Source: Hybos culiciformis (lineage: Eukaryota > Arthropoda > Insecta > Diptera > Hybotidae). From it: 64,000 bases of DNA. Of the stretch, positions 10,201 to 18,497 are shown one piece after another. Every line of letters starts with the position of its first letter. Position 1 is the stretch's first letter. A program made the translations under genes and the position numbers. The notes under the pieces are model-generated. The model ran no database searches, had not been told where the DNA came from, and saw nothing but the letters and a program-made list of their open reading frames with translations. The stretch spans positions 138,357,308-138,421,307 of the forward strand of contig OZ023273.1 of NCBI GenBank assembly GCA_964007475.1, read 5' to 3'.

Positions 10201-13200
10201 AAAAAAAAAAAAATAGAAAAAAAAAATTAAAATTAAAAAATTTTTTTTTCTCCTTTAAAAAATTTTAATCCCAAAAGGCATTGATTTTAGTAAAACCGTC
10301 ATTGGACGGTTTTTGTTGCGGAAAATACATGATTTTATGCATTTTTACATGATTTTAGCACGTTTTTTATCTCAGTGTGGTCTCTTTTTTAGCTTCACTC
10401 TTTTTTTCTCTTTTTTGTTTTTCAAATGGTCTCTTTTAGTCTCTTTTTTAGACTTTCATTGTTTTCAAGCTATGTATTTTAAATGTTTTCGACAAATTGT
10501 CAGATATGAAGTTTTTTTATTAGAAACTAATGACAAACTTTGAAAAAGCTATAATCTAGCTTAAAATCGTTTCAATTCTTCAAACAATGTTCTAGTTCTG
10601 TACTTATAAAAATAGCTCAATTTTTTTTGTAATCCTTGGGCAAAACGCAAACGTTTAGCGAGTAAAGAGCAAAGAGAGAAATAGACTTACTCCTGAAACT
10701 GTAAAAGGAATAATGGCAGTAGTATACAACTTGAAGAATATCTCGTGTAAAGATTTTTACTGCCTAATAAAAAATGACAAAAAATTCTTAAATACAGTTT
10801 CTAGCTCAGGCAAATATTTTCTCGTTCAATAATTTTTGTTTAGTAAATGGGTTTTTTTAATATGTCTATCGGATTTATAAATTAATATATAATTTCTATG
10901 AAATTTCGCAATAAATAATTAAAATTCAAAATTTTTGAAATTTATCTTTGTACAAGTAAATATGTTAAAACGAATTGGTTTATCAGTTATGTAACGTTAC
11001 TAACTCAGAGAAATTTTATTGAAATCATTTTTGTTCGATAAATTTAATTTTGTTATATTTATGTACTAATAATACAATCTATAATTTCTATGAAATTTTG
11101 CAATAAATAATTAAAGTTCGAAACTTTTTGAAAACTTTTTGAATTAAGCTTAGTACAGGTGACAATGAATTACTTCATTTTTTATGTGCATCACTGAAGT
11201 ATTTATATTAATGTATAAAAAAAAAACTGAATAAAAACTAAATTATATTTCTTGGTCTCTTTTTGATCTTTTTTTTTTCACCCGAATGTTCTCTTTTTTC
11301 CAGATTTTTTTTAAAATGTACTCTTTTTTTACTTGACTCATTTGGCAACCCTAATTTAGAGGGATCTTTAATGTTCATTAAATTTTATTTTCTGAAAGCC
11401 TAATTTTAAGCCTTTACATTTCAAATGGCTTTAGTGGTAAAAAGTTTGTACCTAAATCTTCTGATATTTTGTATTAAAACTAAAAATTAATACTTACTCT
11501 GTTTCGGTTTCTTGATCAGTCTGCGAAAAAAAAGGAATTATTATCAATTTATAAGCGAACACTCATGTAAAATCAATTAAAAAAAAATTTAAGGTAATAT
11601 ATATTATGTATATTTATTATATTGTTTGTGTATTTCTGAAAAGATTAATATCAAATCTAAATTCAAACAGAATTCTCTCCAAATTTATTAAATCTTACAT
11701 CAAATATTGTTTTTTCACGTGTTCTCATAAACTCAACCAAAATTTTATTTTTGAATTCGTCTCTAAATTTGTCATCTTCTGCATATCTTTTATATTTTCG
11801 TACTATAGCTCTTCTACGTTTAGAAAGTATCAATTTCTAAAATCAGGAAAAAATATATAATATATAATGTGTTTGTTTTTTAATTTATACATTCAGGGCT
11901 GGCTCTTCCGGCCACCAATAAAAGCTTCTATGCAATTTTTTATCTAAAATTTCCAGATCCGTTAAAATTTTAGCTTCCTCTGCAGGTGTTATATTCACAT
12001 CTTTAATAACATTAAGTCGAGCCAATGCTTTAAAAGCATTTTTACGTTCACAATAATTTTTAAAATTTGCCCGCACATCTGCTACATTAATCTCTTTATT
12101 GAGTTTCTACAAATGATTTTAGATATATTTAAAATTTAAAAGTTTTTGTTTCAATAATCTATTGTGATTTTACTTCAATTTTATCTTCTAAGTTTGTCAC
12201 TTGGAAACGTTTCTCATATTTTCTCAATTTCTCATGTCTTTTTGAAAGTGGAATTTGAAGAGGGTTTTTCATTTCCTGAGAAGGTGGACTTGAAAAATAT
12301 TCCAATTCAGAAGGCGGAATATCATATTGATAAACTGAACTACAATCTGACACAATGTCCGGACCCGGTTCATACGTTGCATTTAATCTATTTAATGCTG
12401 GCTCAATAAGATCATACGTTCCATCTAATCCCCGATCCTGAGTTCTATTTAATGCTGGCTCAATAAGATCATACGTTCCATCTAATCCCCGATCCTGAGT
12501 TCTATTTAATGGTGGCTCAATACGATCATGCGTTGCATTTAATCCCCGATCCCGAGTTCTATTTAATGCTGGTTCAACAGGATCATGCGTTGCATTTAAT
12601 CCCCGATCCTGAGTTCTATTTAATGCTGGGTCACCTAACGCGGACTAGAATATTAAGATATTTTTAAAGTTTGGTTAGGTACATCATTTACTACAAAAAA
12701 AAATATTAAATAAAAGACTGGACTAAATTTCTTACCACATGAGAAGCTTCACAAGCAGGATCCTCCTAAAAAACAAAATATAAATTAATGGTATAATTGC
12801 AATTTAACTTTATAATACTTATGTAATCTACTATTTAGTGTAAAGAAAAAAGAAACTGAATAAAATATTTGAATAAATTACTTACTTCAGCTTCAAGATT
12901 ATAATTTTCATATCCCGCAAATAAGGCGGCAGTGAGTATTCTACATATGTATTCGTCTCTGAAACATTTATCTACGGCATATAACTGGAATTTTCTTTTT
13001 ATTGCATTTACCCTTTTTCTCAGCAATTCTTTCTGCAAAATTATTTTATTTTAAAATTTTATATATTACAAAAATATTATAAATTTTTTTATACATAATA
13101 ATGCGGTTCAGTTTCTTCATAATAATAATTTCTATTCAATTTTTTATCATAAAGTTCGATTTGTTTAAAAACTTCTGCTTCCGCCCATCTATCAGAAAAA

Positions 13201-14077
13201 TCTGCAGATTCAACAAAGTACAATCTCTTAAATGCTTTCACTATGCGTTCTTTATTTAAAAACGAATGATATTCTAAAATTGTATTAAACCTTTTATAAC
13301 GCTTGAGCCTTTTCTATAATAAATAAAAATGTAATATATTTTTAATTATTTGCGTATGTATTGTTTTAACATTTTAAGTGAACAATTTAATTATTTCACC
13401 ATATCAGGAGTATCGCTTTCTTTGATTTGGTGTTTACTTATGGCATTTATAAATCTAAGTTTTGCTTTAGTTATTGGTGGTACATAATTTTGAACCTCTG
13501 AATCCTTCTGGCATAATTCACGGTCACTAAAAAATTCATATTCAGATTCTGGTACCATGCTTCGAAATGAAGAATCGCTCTTATTTTCTAAGCATTGATC
13601 AAACTCTCCTTTTGCAAATTCTGGTTTCTAAAAAATAATTTTCAATTAAATTAAAAACAAACTATATAAATAAAAATCAACTTGAATATTTACATTTACT
13701 CTTCCAATGTTTAAGAAATCAGCAACTTCTTCATCAAGAAGATAATCGTCCTTAAGCCAAAAACAATATTATATTGTAACATAAAAATTATAATAATGAA
13801 AATTAATTTACCAATATAAGTCTAGATACATTATCATTAAATCTGGACGGCCCTAATTCTAGGCCCATTTCAAAATCATCATAACCGTACAGACGACTTT
13901 CAGAACTTTTATTTGACAGACGACTTTCAGAACTTTTATTTGTCAAACGACTTTCAGAACTTCTATCGAAGAAACTTTCAAGTGCAGTTTGATAATGCGA
14001 CGAATTCTCGAAACTAAAATTATAAAAAAAAATTTAAAAAATAAAAATTCTTAGAAAAATAAATAAATTTACCTCAT
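7021..14077 (-). CDS. Gene A: unrecognised three-module protein, about 15 exons
   Basis: Spliced model on the minus strand, in transcription order: 14077-14073, 14013-13812, 13750-13700, 13627-13400, 13313-13095, 13032-12886, 12765-12736, 12644-12174, 12106-11891, 11836-11699, 11520-11498, 9460-9286, 9199-9045, 8986-8923, 7227-7021. Every junction has GT..AG and the frame stays open for about 776 residues to TAG at 7023-7021. The protein repeats one module three times (about residues 87-284, 400-569, 570-768), each with an acidic P.SE.E segment, a helical segment ending DKKL.R.FY, and a basic KY..Y....FR.EY segment. It has no signal peptide or membrane helix and few cysteines. Gene B has the same exon order and phases, which supports both models. 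I do not recognise the family. The exon chain is well supported; the 3' end is uncertain because the last exon is duplicated and flanked by a transposon. Confidence 0.75.
7311..7717. mobile_element. Short TIR element in a gene A intron
   Basis: GGATATATAAACATG at 7311 and CTGTTTATATATCC at 7704-7717 are inverted. Inside them, CACCGCTAGGTTA at about 7390 mirrors AACCTAGCGGTGG near 7640. It lies in the intron between gene A exons 14 and 15. It is non-coding and its superfamily is not assigned. Confidence 0.55.
7775..8285 (-). pseudogene. hAT transposase C-terminal remnant (ZMYM1-like)
   Basis: On the minus strand the frame gives YPNLEIILRIFLSTPAS, then, after a broken stretch, SFSALRRIKTYLRSTLRDE. 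These are typical of the hAT C-terminal dimerisation region of the ZMYM1-like lineage. The piece is interrupted: the SERSF core is frameshifted, and the end is disturbed by three copies of a TCTAACATTTTATT repeat (7895-7950). Flanks with GCCCGGATTTA and GCGCCC are common at edges of such copies. It lies in an intron of gene A. Confidence 0.7.
8923..11520 (-). CDS. Gene A module 3 acidic and helical segments (exons 11-14)
   Basis: Exon 11 is a 23-bp microexon (11520-11498, TDQETET plus two bases). Exon 12 (9460-9286, 175 bp) carries SSFNDTEIPTSEEEF and PWFTRPLTRT. Exons 13 (9199-9045, 155 bp) and 14 (8986-8923, 64 bp) together make 219 bp, or 73 codons, the same length as the single helical exon of module 1, so a phase-2 intron splits this copy of the segment. 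Exon 14 ends DKKLDKEFLYTPDEPIEI. Exons of 175, 155 and 64 bp recur at identical lengths in gene B. The intron between exons 11 and 12 contains a 1.7-kb hAT-type element. Confidence 0.75.
9951..10027 (+). repeat. tRNA-derived SINE head inside the hAT element
   Basis: A box TGGCTGAATGG, B box GGTTCGAATCC and trailing GGCATAAGAAAAA match the SINE family at 3234-4341. It is about 128 bp from a second copy in the same orientation. Confidence 0.65.
10079..10152 (+). repeat. tRNA-derived SINE head, second copy
   Basis: The A-box region is TGGCCTAATGG and the B box GGTTCAAATCC, followed by GGCATAAGAAAAATAATAAG and an A-rich tail. Together with the copy at 9951 it may represent a dimer. Confidence 0.65.
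11699..12106 (-). CDS. Gene A module 2 helical and basic segments (exons 9-10)
   Basis: Exon 9 (12106-11891, 72 codons) ends with DKKLHRSFYWWPEEP and is followed by a GTATAA donor that mimics a Val-stop. Exon 10 (11836-11699, 46 codons) reads KLILSKRRRAIVRKYKRY then FRDEF, and ends at the donor GTAAGA after Phe-Asp. Gene B exons 8 and 9 are the counterparts at 219 and 138 bp; exon 10 of A is also 138 bp. This pair shows the highest visible protein similarity between the two genes (SKRRRAIVRKY is shared exactly). Confidence 0.75.
12174..12765 (-). CDS. Gene A exons 7-8: minisatellite linker and acidic segment of module 2
   Basis: Exon 7 (12765-12736) is a 30-bp phase-0 microexon. Exon 8 (12644-12174, 157 codons) starts with about four and a half copies of a 57-bp, 19-residue repeat containing LNRTQDRGLDGTYD, and two neighbouring copies look identical, so expansion is recent. 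It then continues with the acidic segment of module 2 (DIPPSELEYFSS) and a KLRKYEKRF stretch. In gene B the matching linker is a different repeat (EPEY) inside the preceding exon, and its exon 7 lacks the 57-bp units. The linker seems free to vary in length and sequence. Confidence 0.7.
12886..13627 (-). CDS. Gene A module 1 (exons 4-6)
   Basis: Exon 4 (13627-13400, 76 codons) holds the acidic segment around VPESEYEFFS and PPITK. Exon 5 (13313-13095, 73 codons) holds the helical segment ending DKKLNRNYYYEETEP. Exon 6 (13032-12886, 49 codons) holds the basic segment with NAIKRKFQLY and FRDEYICRI. All three introns are phase 0. Exon 5 appears to run into a stop (Val-stop), but that GTATAA is the splice donor; the following exon opens with Lys-Glu-Leu-Leu in frame. 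Gene B exon 5 is also exactly 219 bp. Confidence 0.75.
13700..14077 (-). CDS. Gene A exons 1-3: start microexon, serine repeat, acidic leader
   Basis: Exon 1 carries only five coding bases (ATG AG, 14077-14073) before a GTAAAT donor. Exon 2 (14013-13812) starts with T, completing AGT (Ser), and encodes three tandem copies of a nine-residue SSESRL.NK-like unit (27 bp, about 13975-13898) and then an acidic stretch. Exon 3 (13750-13700) encodes DDYLLDEEVADFLNIGR. Gene B has the same arrangement, with a 20-base coding exon 1 in the same phase and an exon 3 of the same 51-bp length, which is the main reason for choosing this ATG. B lacks the serine repeat. Confidence 0.65.
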
Positions 14078-14399
14078 AATTTACTTATTATAAATTTTAA
14101 TATTGTATTTATGCGAAAGTATAATTTGATAATAATTTAGAAATTTTATAGAAATATGATAGGTACTTTGTAATTTTTATTTTATTGACTTTTTTTATTT
14201 TGATTTTAAATTATATGAAAACTTCTCGTCTTTATTTTAATTTCAAGTTAACTAAACACAAAACTTTAAGATCAAATTTACACAATTTTATGAAAATACA
14301 GAGATTTATGATGTTCATTATTATTTGCAAAGTTCAAAAAATAAAGTTCAGAAAAAATTAAAGATACATTTTTTGTTTAAACCGGTTTTACATTCATTC

Positions 14400-15490
14400 A
14401 TGGATGGGTTGGGGTCTAAACCCCGGAAGCCAAAATCCCGAATACAAAAGCCCGAAAAAATATCCCGGAAGATAAAATCCCGGAAACCAAAATCCTGGAA
14501 AACAAAATCCCGGAAGTTCAAATCCCGAAATGACAAAACCCTGGAAACCAAAATCCCGGAAGGACAAATGCCCGTAAACCAGAAAACCGCAGGGACAAAA
14601 TCCCGGATATTTTAATTTGAAAAAAAAATGGCGATACTACAGTTTCCTTGAACCACTCAGAATGGGATGATACTTGGAGGGGGGTAGAGGCGGTTGCCAA
14701 ACCCCCAAAACTAAAATCAGTTCTTGGGGCAAAGGCCTCGTTTTGGATAGGGCCCCCAAAGTTTTCATACATTTTTGTATGGGAAATTTTTTTTTTGCCC
14801 GAGTGGCCCTATTTTTTGGAAAAGGATTAAGGGGGTATCCCAGAACGAGAGGGGGTGTGGGAGACGGCTGGCGGGCGAACTGGTGGTTGGTCAGTGGAAT
14901 TTGCGGCTGACCAACCACCAGACCGGATTAAAACATCCTTTTTCGCAATCTAATCCATGGCTTCGCGGGCCAAAGTCTTTTCGTGTGTCCCTGCGGGGCT
15001 TCAGGGATTAAAACCTCCTTTTTCGCAACCTAACCCATGGCTACGCGGGCCAAAGTCTTTTCGCGTGTCCCTGCGGAGTTTCAGGGATTAAAACATCCTT
15101 TTTCGCAACCTAACCCATGGCTACGCGAGCCAAAGTCTTTTCGTGTGTCTTCAGGGATTAAAACCCTATTTTTATCGCAACATAGTCCATTGCTACGAGA
15201 GGTGAAGTGTTCCTCCGGGGCTTTAGAGATTAAAACCTCCGGGATTACGTCTTTTCGGGATTTCAGGTTCCGGGATTTAGTGTTTTCGGAATTTTGACTT
15301 CCGGGATTTCGTCTTTCCGAGATTTCGTCTTTCCGGGATTTCGTCTTTCCGGGATTCTAACTTCCAGGATCTCAGAATCCGGGATTGTGATTTCCGGGAT
15401 ATAAGCTTCCGGGATTGTGATTTCCCGGATTTTGTAAACGGCAACAAATATTCCGGGATTTCGTGCCTTCGGAATTTTTGACTCCGGGCA
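14400..15490. repeat. Composite minisatellite element, copy 2
   Basis: It has the same architecture as 130-880: units around AAAATCCCGGAAACC at 14405-14615, then about three and a half 80-bp units (14930-15230), then inverted-sense units TTCCGGGATTTCGTC (15240-15480). Compared with copy 1 it carries about 300 bp of extra G+C-rich sequence at about 14630-14925. Confidence 0.85.
14880..14921. repeat. Perfect 15-bp stem hairpin
   Basis: CTGGTGGTTGGTCAG (14880-14894) and CTGACCAACCACCAG (14907-14921) are exact inverted repeats around a 12-base loop. They sit at the right edge of the extra block in composite element copy 2. Confidence 0.75.
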
Positions 15491-15559
15491 TTGGATCGGC
15501 TCCCTGGGAGTTTTTGTTAAGTGTGAAATTAACTAATCCGCTGAATCCGCTGAATAATG

Positions 15560-16922
15560 TTTTGTGATTTGAATTCTGGGAGGATGTTTATGCTGAAGAA
15601 AATATTTCGTCAGCTTTTGCGATCTGTCTAAGGTAGCTGAAATCTCACATAGACAACTGGAGTTACAGAGCTCGCCTAATTTCAACGGAAAAGAGGCTTA
15701 AACAGTGGTTAAATGGAGTCTTCTTCAGAAAAGAAGGAAAAAAAAAACAAACTTCGATTAAAGTGTATCAGACATCCTCTAAAAACATTACACTAAGTTA
15801 TGTAGGGAACTGAGGAGAGAGATTTCTCATTGTCGTGAACTGGACAAGAACAGGGGTAATATTAAAAAGGAATGGAGGGTCGTTAACAACATTTTAAATA
15901 GGTTGCCTGCAGCCAATAAACCTATTACTCTAAATATCAATAACTTTACTATCCGGGATCCGGCTCAGGTGGTTAACGAATTTAACAAATATTTAGCTTT
16001 ATCTGCTGAGGCTCTGCAATCAGCTAATCAATCTTGGCCTTGCAACTGTTCTAATCACTTGGATGTTGCGGATGATTCAAATCAGTGTCGTAGTTTTGTT
16101 TTTGACGAGATTTCCTCCTCAGAAATTTTAAACATTATCAGGTCACTGGATAATTCAAATTCTTGTGGCAGCGATGAGATTCCTAGCAAGTTGTTAAAGA
16201 GGATTGGTCTTAATGTAGTTGATGTGCTGACACAGAAGTATATTACTGGGAGTCTTCCCAATTGATCTTAAATGTGCTCTTGTCGTACCACTGCTTAAAA
16301 AGGGTGACTCAACTGATATCAAGAACTACAGGCCTATCTTTCTCTTATCCTCTTATTTCTCTTATTTTTTAAAAGGTTGTCAAGGCCCGAATGTTGAAAT
16401 TTTAGTACTAATTTTCTCACTGAAAAACAATTCGGTTTTCTAGCTAAATTATCTACTGAAGGTGCTCTGCTGGATTTTTGTTCGAATTTGTACAAGGGAC
16501 TTGATAAAAAAATGTGCTGCGCTGGGCTTTTCGTGGACATTACAAAGACTTTCGATATGGTTAACCACGATATTCTGCTCGACACACTTTACAATGCCGG
16601 TTTCGGAGGTTTTATTTTTGATTGGTTTAAGTCATACTTGCAGGAAAGGACTCAAAAGGTCAAAATTGGTTCTAGTCTCAGTGGTTCGAGCTGTATTTCA
16701 CTTGGTGTTCCTCAGCGCTCGGTTCTCGGTTCTATTCTTTTTTTAGTGTATATTAACTCTTTATTCAAACAGAAATTTAAGTGTAATTTAACTGCTTTCG
16801 CTGATGATGTTGGCTGTGCTTACTCTTGTAGTAGTCCGCTGAATTTAATTGCTGATATTAATCACGATTTGTTTATTTTTAGGAATTGGTTTGCCAGTCG
16901 TAAACTGATTGTCAAAACGACA
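15560..16922 (+). pseudogene. Non-LTR retrotransposon, broken reverse transcriptase (Jockey/CR1-like)
   Basis: Frames in the plus strand give a linker region (open 15903-16265), then RT blocks: LLKKGDSTDIKNYRPI, GLFVDITKTFDMVNHDILL, GVPQRSVLGSILF and the catalytic FADD in TAFADDVG near residue 103 of the 16488-16925 frame. It is broken by a stop after 16262, a frame change near 16350-16440 and a premature stop at 16923. The endonuclease end is fragmentary (15560-15780) and no 3' tail is seen. It is a dead copy between genes A and B. Confidence 0.88.
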
Positions 16923-17236
16923 TAAAATATATGTTTGGTAGACATTGTCGTCAGGGCCGCCGCGTAGCCAAGGGGCGGCACAATTTCTATTTATTATGCA
17001 TGAAAAAATAAAATTAAAGAACTCTAAAAAAAAATGTCGAACAAAGTCTTGATTTTAACGGTCAAAAATTTACAAATCATTTTTGTCCGAATTAAAGATA
17101 AAAATAAATAGGTAGGTATTTCTTGTTTTGATGATATTTTGAAAGTTCATATTCTAAATAGCAAAATATAGTTTTTATAATCGACCCTTTTTCTAAAAAA
17201 TCGTTTTTTTTTTAAATAAGCACACAGTAGGCTTAG

Positions 17237-17410
17237 GCTTTTCGAAACTAAAATTAATTAAAAATTATTTAAGATTCACAACATCACAAGAACGTTTGGT
17301 AGGGTTATCTGTAATATCTATAGAAAGCTCTGTTATGGACACTTTATATATGCGTTGGTTAATAGAAGCTTTTGTTGCTTTAAAAGCCAGACGGGCGAAA
17401 ATTTTGTAAT
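17237..17410 (+). pseudogene. hAT transposase C-terminal remnant
   Basis: The frame FSKLKLIKNYLRF..TSQERLVGLSVISIE is the C-terminal end of a ZMYM1-like hAT transposase and ends at TAA. Upstream coding sequence is missing. Flanking G+C-rich words near 16955 (GGGCCGCCGCGTAGCC) and 17505 (CACGCGGCGTGCC) may mark the insertion edges. Confidence 0.7.
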
Positions 17411-18497
17411 TTTTTTTTATTTACAAAATATATTTTTCTTTAAATATTTTTATTCACTCAGTTGAAAGGGCGGATATTTTTAAAATTTGCACAAGGGTGG
17501 CTCACTTGCACGCGGCGTGCCTGATTGTCGTGTTTTCATATAAATTTTTTTCATAGCCACATTTAGCCGGTCACTGTTTCTAAAACCGGTTCCAAACTCA
17601 ATAGAAATCTTCCTAAGACCATACCAATATATGATCTAAATATGTGTCGATTGGTCCAGTGGTTTTTGAGTTTTAGATAAAAATATATTAAAATTAGATG
17701 TTTTTTCATACGCTACTAGTGCACTACGCTTAAATATTGAAAAATTTTCAAAATTCTTTCTAAACCATCTCAGTAAAATGCAATAGTTGTAACAGTTTCG
17801 GAGTCTCCAAGTAACACATGACATATTGACCGACATTTATATGAAATGACATCATAATTCCAAAAAAAGCATAAGATAATATATGGAAATGCGGTAAAAA
17901 AAAAATTTGTATTGAAAAACAAAAACTTTACCTACACAATAATCGGTCAAATTAATTTTCGGCAGAAAAGATGCCGACAGAAGCATTTTTTAAAAATGGA
18001 ATATTTTATGTCATAAAACTTATTTGCTGAAATTTTCGATAAAATATAAAAATAATAAATCCTTTGATGCAATATTTTGTACTAGAAATTAAGATAAACA
18101 TTTTTTTTAGTTCCTAAAAGCTATGCTTTTATTAAATTTAATAGAGATAAAATAAAAAACTGTTAAAAGAATTGTTTTTTCATTTAAATATTGTTTTTTC
18201 ATTTAAATATTTTTTAATAAGTATAAAACTATGACTAAATTGACAAAAAAAACCAAATATTATCAATATGTTGACCTTATTTGTTCTTTTAAATAAAGGA
18301 CAAATACAGGACAAATAAAGGTTTTTCGCACACTACAAGCTACAAGAATTCAACTTTTAATTACATATTCAACAAGCCCAAGAACTTTAAAAACATCAAA
18401 GTTTTCTATATGTTTGCGAAACACTAAAAATGTTCTGTATTTGTCCATGGTCAGCCTTAGTATCTAAGCATGAAACTGTATTGATTACAATTCTCCA
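17411..18497. other. Spacer downstream of gene B
   Basis: It is AT-rich with no convincing exon. The phrase TGTCGATTGGTCCAGTGG at 17645 resembles text common inside insect transposons. The 3' end of the gene B transcript must fall here, but no single polyadenylation site can be chosen. Confidence 0.4.

Larger units (their letters stand above)
9650..11353. mobile_element. 1.7-kb hAT-type non-autonomous element
   Basis: Inverted ends TAGGGTTGCCAAATG and CATTTGGCAACCCTA are flanked by a perfect 8-bp direct repeat ATTTAGAG (9642-9649 and 11354-11361), the hallmark of hAT insertion. It sits in the intron between gene A exons 11 and 12. Inside are two tRNA-like SINE heads (9951, 10079) and repeats of CTCTTTTT near both ends. 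No transposase frame is visible. Confidence 0.85.

Noticed and set aside
12164..12409. Plus-strand frame
   Set aside because: It is the antisense shadow of gene A exon 8.
11885..13095. Gene ends at Val-stop (11885, 13090 and 26555)
   Set aside because: The GTATAA in each case acts as a splice donor: the next segment continues in phase 0 and the paralogue shows the same boundary, so these are internal exons of one gene and not separate small genes.
14325..14910. Overlapping frames with KPKSRKPKS-type repeats
   Set aside because: They arise from the short CCCGGAA units and the inserted block of composite element copy 2.
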